This document shows positions 8,847 to 16,601 of a DNA stretch of 64,000 bases, piece after piece. Where the stretch lies: IMG/VR virus record IMGVR_UViG_3300035703_000020, positions 85,879 to 149,878 of that record; one strand, given 5' to 3'. Each line of letters begins with the position of its first letter. Position 1 is the first letter of the stretch. A model generated the notes under the pieces. It did no database searches and was not told the origin of the DNA. It worked only from the letters and a program-made list of their open reading frames with translations. The stretch is from a virus. The translations under genes and the position numbers were made by a program.

Positions 8847-9365
8847 ATGGCGATACACGACAACATCTTCGACAACTTCAGCGAGGAGGCCCTCGAGGCG
8901 CTGGACTTCGCCCGTTGCCAGCGGGCCGACGGCTCCTACTACGGGACCTCGGGCCAGTGCCGCAAGGGCAAGGAGGCGGGCGACAGGCCGGCCGAGGCGC
9001 CCAAGGGCGACCGGGCGCCGGTGCTCAAGGACCGCATCGCCAAGGCTAAGGCGTCAGGTGACAAGAAGAAGCCTGAGATCGACGAGAGCAAGCTCTACAG
9101 GCTGAATCAGAAGCAGAACCAGCTGGCCGAGAGAATCGGGCGCGAGCGGTCCATGCTGGCCCGCATGAGCACGGGCAAGGCGGCTGCCGAGCTCCGCAAG
9201 CGGCGCGAGGACCGCATCAAGAAGCTCTCGCGGTCGCTCAAGCGGCTGGGCGAGCTGCGAACCGAGGCGAACAGGCGGCTCGACAAGGGCGCCAGGAAGT
9301 CCGGCAGGCCGAGGCCGCTGATGGCCCCCAACTGGGGTACCAGCCCCGGGAGACCCACCAAGTAG
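8847..9365 (+). CDS. CRKG-tagged helical protein B
   Basis: 172 residues. It has the same leader and tag as the upstream gene (tag at 20-41), encoded by a 125-base exact copy. The body is a basic coiled coil that ends in a short Pro/Gly-rich tail (TSPGRPTK). It lies 7 bases after the previous stop. No enzyme motif is seen. The pairing of a conserved tag with an unrelated body suggests the tag is a transferable sorting signal. Confidence 0.65.
   Translation: MAIHDNIFDNFSEEALEALDFARCQRADGSYYGTSGQCRKGKEAGDRPAEAPKGDRAPVLKDRIAKAKASGDKKKPEIDESKLYRLNQKQNQLAERIGRERSMLARMSTGKAAAELRKRREDRIKKLSRSLKRLGELRTEANRRLDKGARKSGRPRPLMAPNWGTSPGRPTK
8861..8985 (+). repeat. 125-bp direct repeat, copy 2 (tag-coding)
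   Basis: Exact second copy of 8263-8387 at the start of the gene at 8847. Identity at synonymous sites points to recent duplication or gene conversion of the tag alone. Confidence 0.95.
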
Positions 9366-9369
9366 GCCC

Positions 9370-9789
9370 ATGAACAACTTCGGACGCATCAACCCCGAGG
9401 CCCTCGAGTGGGCCGAGAACCCCGAGTGGGCCGAGAAGTACGGCGGCATCGACTTCCGCCCGCCCCAGTCCGTGGCTGACGCGGCGGCGCGCGGGCTCGA
9501 GCTGCGCAAGAAGACGGGCCGCGGCGGCTTCAGCACGAAGCAGGCGGCCGCCGAGGGCGTGGGCTCCGGCGTGCAGCGCGCCGCGTCGCTGAAGAACAGG
9601 CAGTCGCTGTCGCCGGCGACCATCGGCCGCATGGTGAGCTTCTTCGCCCGCCACTCGGCGTACAAGAAGGACCACACGACGGACCCCCCGTCCAACAGCC
9701 TCATCTCGTGGCTGCTCTGGGGCGGCGACCCGGGCAGGGCCTGGGCCGAGAAGGTCAAGGCGCAGATGGACCGGGCCGATGAGAAGTAG
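9370..9789 (+). CDS. Conserved phage-type hypothetical protein
   Basis: 139 residues without the Cys tag. The middle segment (IDFRPPQSVADAAARGLEL, a Gly-rich stretch, then SGVQRAASLKNRQSLSP) and the C-terminal ISWLLWGGDPGRAWAEKV resemble a small domain often seen in phage head or internal proteins. I recognise the pattern but not a function. It overlaps the next gene by 11 bases and sits within the tagged-protein operon. Confidence 0.6.
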   Translation: MNNFGRINPEALEWAENPEWAEKYGGIDFRPPQSVADAAARGLELRKKTGRGGFSTKQAAAEGVGSGVQRAASLKNRQSLSPATIGRMVSFFARHSAYKKDHTTDPPSNSLISWLLWGGDPGRAWAEKVKAQMDRADEK

Positions 9790-11218
9790 GCTACCGCAGC
9801 ACGGCGGCTGGGACACCGGCCTCGAGGCGAAGGCCAGGGAGGTCCTCGCGCTCCGCTACTCTGAGTCGAACGGGCACCTGGACTACACGATCTGCCAGCG
9901 CGCGGACGACTCCCGGTACGGGATCGGCGAGGGCAAGGAGTGCCGCAAGGGGAAGGAGGTCAGTCGCGAGGAGGTGCTCACGATGCTGACGCGCGAGGGG
10001 CTCGTGCGCACGGACAAGCAGCGCGAGAGGCTCAGGCAGCTCGACGACAAGACCCTTGCGAAGGTCGCCGACAGGGCGGTCACCCGCGCCGAGCAGGGCA
10101 CGCTGAAGATCGCCGGGAAGATCCAGGAGAAGCAGGGGCTCGACGAGGGGCAGGCCAAGCGCGCCGCCACGGCCGTCCGCGCGCTGAAGTACGACCCGTC
10201 CGGCAGCAAGAAGGAGGGCGGCGCCAACCTGCAGGACCCGGGCGAGGCCGCGAAGTACGCCGAGTTCTACGCGAACAAGCAGGACCTCAAGTACAAGTCG
10301 CCCTTCGACACCGACCCCAAGGTGGTCAAGGCGACGCTAGCGCAGCTCAAGGAGGAGATGCCGGCGTCCGACTACCAGAAGCTGATGACCGCCCTCGGCG
10401 GCAAGGGCAGCCCGACCAAGGAGCAGCTCGATGCCGCCGGTTGGAAGGGCCGCGGCGAGCGCGCCGAGGCCGTGCTCAAGTCCCTCATGGACAATGACTT
10501 CAAGGACGTCATGGGCAAGGAGCTGTCATGGCGCCAGGGCCTGCAGCTCGACCACAAGCGCGCCGGGTCCACCGGCGGCAGCGACCGCCCGGACAACTGG
10601 ATCTGGATCTCGACCGCGTCGAACCAGGTCAAGGGTGGCATGGAGGCCGCGGCCAAGAAGCGCCAGGGCACCGCGGTCGAGAAGGAGGACTTCATCCGCC
10701 GCGGGCTGATCGAGAAGCTCCAGGCCAACGCCAGGATGACGCCCGACCAGGTCCGCGAGGCCAAGGCCGCCGGGTCGATGGGCGCCTCGGCCAAGGCCGA
10801 GAAGGCCGCCGCCATGCGCGACAATCTCCCGCTGATGACCCCGCAGCAGCGGGCAGAGCGGATCCGGGACGCCAGCATCGACGACCTGAAGGCCATGCTG
10901 AAGGGCTCCGTCAACCCGGACAAGACCAACCCGGCGACCGGCCGCAAGCCGTCCTACCGCCCCGTCCTCAGCGGCGGCGGCGGCGCGCGGGTCCGCAAGG
11001 ACTACGGCACCGGCCCGCAGATGAAGTCGCTGATGCGGCTGCGCTGGGGCGAGAAGCTCGAGGAGAACGACATCAAGAACATCGGCGCCATGCTCGGGGC
11101 GTCGACCGGCAGCACCAAGAGCGCCAAGGACAAGCTCGAGGAGCTCCTGGGCAACTTCCCGCCGACCAGTGGCCTGACGGCCGCCGAGCGGGTCGCGATC
11201 ATCAAGGAGGCAGGCTGA
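9779..11218 (+). CDS. CRKG-tagged HNH-like protein
   Basis: 479 residues. The tag is at 35-58 (DYTICQRADDSRYG then ECRKG). In the middle (about residues 250-285) is an HNH-like signature: LQLDHKRAG with His259, then a DRPDNWIWIS segment and SNQVKG, matching the DH..N..NxxKG pattern of HNH nucleases. The flanks are helical and basic. The ATG lies within the end of the previous gene. It could be a DNA nuclease delivered with the genome to attack host DNA, or a morphogenesis nuclease. The tag links it to the neighbouring kinases. Confidence 0.68.
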   Translation: MRSRLPQHGGWDTGLEAKAREVLALRYSESNGHLDYTICQRADDSRYGIGEGKECRKGKEVSREEVLTMLTREGLVRTDKQRERLRQLDDKTLAKVADRAVTRAEQGTLKIAGKIQEKQGLDEGQAKRAATAVRALKYDPSGSKKEGGANLQDPGEAAKYAEFYANKQDLKYKSPFDTDPKVVKATLAQLKEEMPASDYQKLMTALGGKGSPTKEQLDAAGWKGRGERAEAVLKSLMDNDFKDVMGKELSWRQGLQLDHKRAGSTGGSDRPDNWIWISTASNQVKGGMEAAAKKRQGTAVEKEDFIRRGLIEKLQANARMTPDQVREAKAAGSMGASAKAEKAAAMRDNLPLMTPQQRAERIRDASIDDLKAMLKGSVNPDKTNPATGRKPSYRPVLSGGGGARVRKDYGTGPQMKSLMRLRWGEKLEENDIKNIGAMLGASTGSTKSAKDKLEELLGNFPPTSGLTAAERVAIIKEAG

Positions 11219-11220
11219 CC

Positions 11221-13566
11221 ATGGCTAAACTGACGCAGCACGGCGCCTTCGACGCCGACAGTGAGAGGAGGGCCCGCGAGGAGCTCCTCACCGAATTCAC
11301 CGAGGGCCGGTCCTGGGCGGACGCTTGCGGCGACTGGTCGGCAGAGGACTTCGGCGAGATCGCGGACGGATTCGACTTCGCGCAGCTCTGCCAGAAGCCG
11401 GACGGCAAGATCTACGGGACCCAGGGCCAGTGCCGCAAGGGCACGCCCATCTCCTACCGCCCGGGCGACCGCCAGGGCGACGTCTACAACAAGGGCCGCG
11501 CGGCCGGCATGCGGGTCGAGTCGATCCTCGACGAGAACAAGCGCCTCCGCCTCGAGAAGGGCCTCAAGATGGTCAAGGGGCCCGAGGCGGTCCAGTCGCT
11601 CGTCCGCAGGCTGAACCAGCGGATGGGCGTGGCGCAGAAGCCCGACGACCAGAAGAACGTCAAGACACCGGAGCAGGCGGCCAAGGCGGCCAAACCTCCC
11701 GAGACCCCGTCGCGCCAGGCGTCCCAGGCGCTGCGCGACCTAGTCAAGGCCGGCGACCGCCTCGACGCCAGGGCCGCGCAGAGCGCCGCAGACCGCCTTC
11801 AGGCGGCGAGGGCGGCGGCCGAGAAGCCCGCGTGGCAGCGGGAGCGGGACGTGATGAACAGGGGCCCAGCGGACCCCGCGGGGCAAGAAAAGCAGCTGAA
11901 GTTCAACCTCAGGGTCGCCCAGAACAAGGGGACGCAGTCGCAGATAGTCAGGGCGCAGAACGAGCTCCGCGAGTTCCGCAAGCAGCAGCGGATGGTCAAG
12001 GAGGCAGCCAGGCCAGGGGCCAAACCCGCGGCCGCCAAGCCCGCGGCTAACGCGGCGAAGGAGAAGCCCTCGATGCAGGTCAACGCGCGGTTCCTGAAGA
12101 AGGAGACGACGCAGAAGCTGCAGGAGTACCTCGACGGCCGCAAGCTGTACGCCTACCAGCGCAAGGCGATCGAGGAGGAGCTCAAGCGCCGCGAGAAGGC
12201 CGGCCAGGCCGACGTGCGCGTCCGCCGCGAGGCCCCCAAGGCAGCTGCCCCGAAGGCGTCTCTCGGCGACAGGGCGGCGCGCAAGGCCGCCATCGACGAC
12301 GTCAACCGCCAGATCGAGGCCATCCGCCGCCGGCGCAACGAGCCGGCCTACCAGAAGCCCGACCAGAAGAAGTTCCTCGACAGCCTGGAGATCGGGCTGG
12401 TCCGCCGCCGCATGGACATCGAGGCCGGCGTCGCCCTGCCGAAGGCCGGCGCGAAGTCCCTCAACGACACCTCAGCCCTGGCGAAGCGCGCGCTCCAGCC
12501 CGGCTCCGCCGGCCGCGAGGCCCGCCTGAAGCTCGGCGAGAAGGTCAGGCTCGAGCGCGCCAAGGCCGGCATCGGCCCGGAGGTCGCGTCGGCCAAGCCT
12601 GCCCGCGTCGACCAGAAGCTGCTCCAGGCTCCCACCGACAAGCTCCAGGCGATCCTCCGCCGGGGCGACCTCGGCGCCGGTCAGCGCAAGAAGATCGAGG
12701 AGGAGCTCGGCGGCCGCGGCGTGACGCCCGCAAGGCCCGTGAAGATCACCGCCGGCATGACCACCGACGCGGCCGTCAAGGCGGGCTGGAAGCTCGACCG
12801 CGCGGTCAGGGACTACGACCCGATCGCCGTCTACAGCCAGACAGGCAACCAGCTGCTTGCGAAGGGCGCGTTCGGCGCCGCCTACCGCACCGACGGCCCG
12901 CCGCCCGGCGTCATCAAGCAGGGCAAGATCGGCGAGCACGAGGCGGAGGTCTGGCAGAAGCTGCAGGGCACCGGCCGCGTCCCCGAGTTCCACGGCGCCG
13001 TCGTCAGCCCGAACATGCGCGTCGTCGGCTCCGGCTACGGTGGCCACGTGAAGGAGGGCAGCGGCTACCTGGGCATCGGCGAGGCGAAGGGCGTCCCCGT
13101 GGCGAAGTACAGCCCGCGCACGAACGAGGAGAGGAACAAGGTCCTCGAGGAGTACATCCGCGCCCGCCGCGACATCCACCTAGCCGGCGTCGCCCACAAC
13201 GACATGCACGGCAACAACGTCTTCTATGACAAGGCGACCGGCAGGATGCAGCTCATCGACTTCGGCCTGGCGCAGCCGAGCTACAAGGCCGCCCTCATGG
13301 AGGCCTTCGGCACCAACCAGGGCGACTGGCAGTCCGAGCGGTTCATCGGGAACTACTCGGGGCGCGGGGGCGAGGCGCCCGCCTACTACCGCTTCCGGCG
13401 GAACCAGGAGCGGGTCAACCGCGCGCTCGAGGAGCTCGACATCGACACCAACCGCATGCGCGGGATGGGCATCCGGAACAAGCCGGAGCACATCGACCGG
13501 GTCCTCAACGGGATGTCCGAGCAGGCCGCCAAGGCGTACGTAGAGATGCTGTACGAGGGCGTCTAG
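11221..13566 (+). CDS. CRKG-tagged large kinase-like protein
   Basis: 781 residues from ATG 11221; the frame is open upstream but is a shadow there. The tag is at 52-74 (DFAQLCQKPDGKIYG then GQCRKG). A long basic, Ala/Lys-rich, coiled-coil linker spans about 90-500. The C-terminal domain is kinase-like: Gly loop AKGAFGAAY from about 547, Lys in VIKQGK, Glu in GEHEAEVW, catalytic loop HNDMHGNNV (His659, Asp661) and DFG (Asp680). All the expected catalytic positions are present, so activity is plausible. Unlike most phage kinases it carries a long linker and the shared N-terminal tag. Confidence 0.78.
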   Translation: MAKLTQHGAFDADSERRAREELLTEFTEGRSWADACGDWSAEDFGEIADGFDFAQLCQKPDGKIYGTQGQCRKGTPISYRPGDRQGDVYNKGRAAGMRVESILDENKRLRLEKGLKMVKGPEAVQSLVRRLNQRMGVAQKPDDQKNVKTPEQAAKAAKPPETPSRQASQALRDLVKAGDRLDARAAQSAADRLQAARAAAEKPAWQRERDVMNRGPADPAGQEKQLKFNLRVAQNKGTQSQIVRAQNELREFRKQQRMVKEAARPGAKPAAAKPAANAAKEKPSMQVNARFLKKETTQKLQEYLDGRKLYAYQRKAIEEELKRREKAGQADVRVRREAPKAAAPKASLGDRAARKAAIDDVNRQIEAIRRRRNEPAYQKPDQKKFLDSLEIGLVRRRMDIEAGVALPKAGAKSLNDTSALAKRALQPGSAGREARLKLGEKVRLERAKAGIGPEVASAKPARVDQKLLQAPTDKLQAILRRGDLGAGQRKKIEEELGGRGVTPARPVKITAGMTTDAAVKAGWKLDRAVRDYDPIAVYSQTGNQLLAKGAFGAAYRTDGPPPGVIKQGKIGEHEAEVWQKLQGTGRVPEFHGAVVSPNMRVVGSGYGGHVKEGSGYLGIGEAKGVPVAKYSPRTNEERNKVLEEYIRARRDIHLAGVAHNDMHGNNVFYDKATGRMQLIDFGLAQPSYKAALMEAFGTNQGDWQSERFIGNYSGRGGEAPAYYRFRRNQERVNRALEELDIDTNRMRGMGIRNKPEHIDRVLNGMSEQAAKAYVEMLYEGV

Positions 13567-13570
13567 CCCG

Positions 13571-13576
13571 CATAAT
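13571..13576 (+). promoter_or_regulatory. Candidate -10 box (CATAAT)
   Basis: CATAAT lies 5 bases after the stop of the large tagged kinase gene and 33 bases before ATG 13609, in the longest spacer of this block. A similar spacing is seen for the CATAAT/TATAAT boxes before hli, the gene at 27697 and the gene at 43667. No clear -35 box. Confidence 0.35.
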
Positions 13577-13608
13577 ACCACGAAGAGCACCGACACCCAC
13601 ACCACACC

Positions 13609-13764
13609 ATGGCCAGCAAGTACGTGGAGCTGATGACCAAGCGCAAGGAGGCCCTGTTCAGGGGCGACGAGGCCACGGCCGAGAAGCTCCTGACCCTCGC
13701 CGAGAAGCTCGCGGAGCGCGGCAAGGTCTCCGACGACGAATTCCTCGCGGCAGCGTACCTATGA
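13609..13764 (+). CDS. Small helical protein (51 aa)
   Basis: A 51-residue protein beginning MASKYVELMTKRKEALF and ending FLAAAYL, two amphipathic helices. It resembles the 61-residue protein at 3010 in its helical KAGNADRAKLI / RGDEATAEKLL pattern. ATGA overlap with the next gene supports translation. Function unknown. Confidence 0.55.
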   Translation: MASKYVELMTKRKEALFRGDEATAEKLLTLAEKLAERGKVSDDEFLAAAYL

Positions 13765-14372
13765 GCGGCCGAGCACCAGAGCAGCAGGTAGTCGACTACC
13801 TCGAGGCGGCCGGCTACAGGCCCGACTCCATCATCCGCTACCTCGAGGCGCAGGTCGCCCGCGAGTGGGCGTCCGCCGACTTCGCCGAGTGCGGACCGGG
13901 CGAGAAGATGACGTTCGGCGTCTGCCGCAAGATCGGTGAAGCCCCCGCGGCCCAGCCCGCGCAGCAGGGCGCCACGCCGGCGCAGCCCCGGGCTCAACAG
14001 CCAGGGCAGAGGGCGGCGGGCCAGCAGCCCAAGCCGAAGGAGGCGCAGAAGTCCGGCATGGAGGAGAAGCTCGAGAAGGCCGCGAAGGCTCAGGGCTCCG
14101 ACGCCACCAACAACCGCAAGGTGGTGATCGACGGCAAGGCGTACGGCTGGGCGATCCAGAACGGCAAGCCGATCATGGTCGAGTGGGGCGCCGTCGCCGG
14201 CATCAAGAAGGTCGGGCCAAAGCAGGCCAAGCCCAAGCGCGGCGGCCGCCGCGGTGGCGCTGGCGGCGACAACGCGGGCCGCATCGCGGGACTGAAGAAG
14301 GCGCTCGAGAAGCAGGTCAACGAGGCCGGGCGCCAGGCCATCCTGAAGCAGATCCAGGAGCTGGGCGGGTAA
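13761..14372 (+). CDS. Degenerate-tag basic protein
   Basis: 203 residues. Residues 40-57 (ADFAEC, then FGVCRK) look like a shortened CRKG tag. A Gln/Pro/Ala-rich linker follows, then a small beta-like segment (VVIDGKAYGWAIQNGKPIMVEWG), then a basic Gly/Arg-rich C terminus with a final helix. The composition is suited to nucleic-acid or capsid-interior contact. The stop lies inside a GGGTAAGA motif (14367-14374). Confidence 0.6.
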   Translation: MSGRAPEQQVVDYLEAAGYRPDSIIRYLEAQVAREWASADFAECGPGEKMTFGVCRKIGEAPAAQPAQQGATPAQPRAQQPGQRAAGQQPKPKEAQKSGMEEKLEKAAKAQGSDATNNRKVVIDGKAYGWAIQNGKPIMVEWGAVAGIKKVGPKQAKPKRGGRRGGAGGDNAGRIAGLKKALEKQVNEAGRQAILKQIQELGG

Positions 14373-14402
14373 GACACGCGGGTACCAACCCACGGAAACA
14401 AC

Positions 14403-15134
14403 ATGTCCGGATTCGGGAGCTTCTCGCAGGAGGCCTACGAGCAGCTGCGGCAAGCATACTCTGACCAGCTCCAGCGCGCAGACGAGATCGAGGAGGCCGG
14501 CGTCCAGATCGGCCAGGACAAGCTCGGCGTCGAGACCGCGCCCGTCCGCAGCGACTGGCTCGACAAGACCGGCCTCTGGAAGTACCCCGACGGCCGCGGC
14601 GAGCGCCAGGACGTCGAGCAGCGGCAGCAGGACCTCCTGGCCGCCCTCCGCGACGAGGACGGTAACCTCCCCGACAACGATGACGACGAGCAGGACCTCG
14701 ACGCGATGTCCGACGAGGAGATCGACGCCCTGATCAGCCAGGTCCTCGACGAGATCGACGGAGACGACGACGAGGAGGAGGAGGAGCCCGGCGGCGACGA
14801 CCTCGTCTCCAGGATCCTCGAGGCCATCGGCGACGGCGGGCTGAGCGACGAGGAGATCGACGCCGCGATCGACCAGATCCTGGGCGAGGGCGACGCCGCC
14901 GAGGATGACGACGACGAGGGGGAGGAGAGCGACGAGCCGTCCGCCGACGAGATCGCGTCCAGGATCGCCGAGCTCAGGGCCGAGCTGGCCGCACTGTCCG
15001 AGGGCGGCGGGGACGAAGAAGAGGACGAGGACTACGAGCCCGAAGAAACTCAGGGCGACGAGGAGGAAACCGAACCCGACAACGACACCGACATCGAAGA
15101 CGAGGAGGTGACCTCCGATGATGAACCTAACTGA
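14403..15134 (+). CDS. Very acidic protein with tandem helices
   Basis: 243 residues, dominated by Asp and Glu. Two related helix units (SDEEIDALISQVLDE at about 103-117 and SDEEIDAAIDQILGE at about 146-160) sit between poly-acidic runs, and the C terminus is almost wholly acidic. It overlaps the next gene by 17 bases. The composition suggests a scaffold, a DNA-mimic or a partner for the basic internal proteins upstream. No family is recognised. Confidence 0.55.
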   Translation: MSGFGSFSQEAYEQLRQAYSDQLQRADEIEEAGVQIGQDKLGVETAPVRSDWLDKTGLWKYPDGRGERQDVEQRQQDLLAALRDEDGNLPDNDDDEQDLDAMSDEEIDALISQVLDEIDGDDDEEEEEPGGDDLVSRILEAIGDGGLSDEEIDAAIDQILGEGDAAEDDDDEGEESDEPSADEIASRIAELRAELAALSEGGGDEEEDEDYEPEETQGDEEETEPDNDTDIEDEEVTSDDEPN

Positions 15135-15603
15135 TACGCTCGTGGGGCAGGTCATCCCCGTCGACGCGCTCGAGGCCAACAAGAAGCGCCGCGAGCGGGT
15201 CGAAGCCCTGATCCCCAAGGACCGCGACAACTACATCGTCGGCGACGACGTGATGCGCGAGATCATGGGCCGCAAGCGCGCCCGCATGGAGATGGCCCGC
15301 CAGAACCGGGTCAACTACCAGGAGGAGGCCTACGGCATCAACCACCGCGAGTGGTCCGGCGACATGCGCAAGGCGCTGTCCGAGGGCAAGATGAAGGGCG
15401 GCTTCGCCGGCCCCGACACGTCCTTCCCGATCGCGTCCCCAGGCGACGTGGCGGCGGCGTGGTCGTCCGTCGGCCGCGCCAAGGACCCCGACGCCACGAT
15501 GCGGAAGATCATCAAGATCGCGAAGGACAACGGCTGGGAGCAGGGCCTGCCTAAGTCCGTCCGGGACCGCTTGAAGGCGGGCAAGTCCGGGCTCCCCGAG
15601 TAA
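15118..15603 (+). CDS. Conserved phage protein with SFPIASPGD-type domain
   Basis: 161 residues. The C-terminal half (DTSFPIASPGDVAAAW, GRAKDPDATMRKIIKIAKD) matches a small helical domain common in phage head-proximal proteins, where it may be fused to proteases or scaffolds. The N-terminal half is basic and charged. No catalytic motif is visible, so I do not call a protease. Confidence 0.55.
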   Translation: MMNLTDTLVGQVIPVDALEANKKRRERVEALIPKDRDNYIVGDDVMREIMGRKRARMEMARQNRVNYQEEAYGINHREWSGDMRKALSEGKMKGGFAGPDTSFPIASPGDVAAAWSSVGRAKDPDATMRKIIKIAKDNGWEQGLPKSVRDRLKAGKSGLPE

Positions 15604-15619
15604 CACACTGGAGGCAGCC

Positions 15620-16084
15620 ATGCCAACTTTCCTCGAACCACTCTACCCGGCCCTCGCCGGCATCCTGATCGGCGTCGCCACGATGGGCGCCAAGAAGGTG
15701 CTGGAGAAGGTCAACGCGCGCAAGTACGCGCCGCTCCTGGCCAAGGTCTACGACGTCGTCGACCCGCTGTTGGACAAGTACTACACAGGCTGGGACGGCA
15801 GCACGATCGACACCGTGCTGGAGCTCGCCTTCTACTCCGTCGGCGACGGCCAGCTGAGCAAGGAGGAGGCCCAGGCCGCCGTCCAGATGGCCAAGGAGAA
15901 GTTCCTGCCGGACGTCGCCAAGTCCAAGAAGCTCGACCCCAATACGCCTGAGGGCCGCAAGTCCCTCGAGATCGCCGAGATGGTGCTCAAGATGGAGGAG
16001 GGCGTGGACAAGGACAAGCTAGTCGACCTAGCCAAAGCATCGGTACCCCTCGAGCCCGCACAGCGGCTGCTCGGGCTGTTCTGA
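15620..16084 (+). CDS. Small protein with hydrophobic N terminus
   Basis: 154 residues. Residues 8-26 (YPALAGILIGVATMGA) could insert in a membrane. The rest is soluble and helical, with two segments rich in Lys and Glu. A Shine-Dalgarno (TGGAGG) precedes it. Next to another single-membrane-helix gene, it might be part of a lysis or holin group, but this is weak. Confidence 0.45.
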   Translation: MPTFLEPLYPALAGILIGVATMGAKKVLEKVNARKYAPLLAKVYDVVDPLLDKYYTGWDGSTIDTVLELAFYSVGDGQLSKEEAQAAVQMAKEKFLPDVAKSKKLDPNTPEGRKSLEIAEMVLKMEEGVDKDKLVDLAKASVPLEPAQRLLGLF

Positions 16085-16104
16085 TCTTGGAGACTTAGGC
16101 CACA

Positions 16105-16434
16105 GTGGAAGCGCTCGTTCTGCAGTTGATCGGCTCCGTCGTGCTCCCGTCCGTCATAGCGGTGGGCGGCGCGATCGGCTGGTTCAACATGGTGTCGTCC
16201 AAGCACATGGACGACAAGTTCAAGACGATCTCAGGCCAGATCACCTCCAACGACACTAAGATCGAGCGCGTCGAGCGGGACCTCCTCGAGATGCAGATGA
16301 AGCTCCCCAAGGAGTTCGTCATGCGCGAGGAGTTCATCGCCCGGATGAGCGACGGCGCCAAGAAGATGGACTACCTCGTGGAGCAGGTCGACGCCATCAA
16401 GAACATGCTGATGTTCGGGAGGGAGAAGCAGTGA
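16105..16434 (+). CDS. Single-pass membrane coiled-coil protein
   Basis: 109 residues from GTG 16105. One transmembrane helix (about residues 5-27, VLQLIGSVVLPSVIAVGGAI) is followed by a soluble coiled coil. The topology resembles type-III holins, spanin inner subunits or haemolysin-XhlA-like proteins. TGATG junction with the next gene. A lysis role is inferred from topology only. Confidence 0.5.
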   Translation: MEALVLQLIGSVVLPSVIAVGGAIGWFNMVSSKHMDDKFKTISGQITSNDTKIERVERDLLEMQMKLPKEFVMREEFIARMSDGAKKMDYLVEQVDAIKNMLMFGREKQ

Positions 16435-16595
16435 TGCGCGACATCTGCGCGAGGAGCAAGTCCTCGGGCAAGACGTGGGAGCAGCGCCGCGACTCCCTCA
16501 GGAAGAACCTCTCGGCGCAGGGCTTCGCGCCCGACTCAGTTGAAAAGGTTCTCTCGATGCTCTTCGAGAGGTGCATTAAAAAATTGCCCCAGTAG
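16434..16595 (+). CDS. Small basic protein (53 aa)
   Basis: A 53-residue protein starting MRDICARSKSSGKTWEQRRD and ending IKKLPQ, a helical UBA-like pattern (GFAPDSVEKVLSMLFE). It starts inside the previous stop and ends 6 bases before the next ATG. Function unknown. Confidence 0.5.
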   Translation: MRDICARSKSSGKTWEQRRDSLRKNLSAQGFAPDSVEKVLSMLFERCIKKLPQ

Positions 16596-16601
16596 CACAC
16601 C

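Noticed and set aside
10528-11220. 5' extension of the large tagged kinase frame
   Set aside because: This part lies inside the HNH-like gene in another frame and reads as low-complexity Arg/Gln/Gly sequence; the ATG at 11221 starts the conserved leader and tag.
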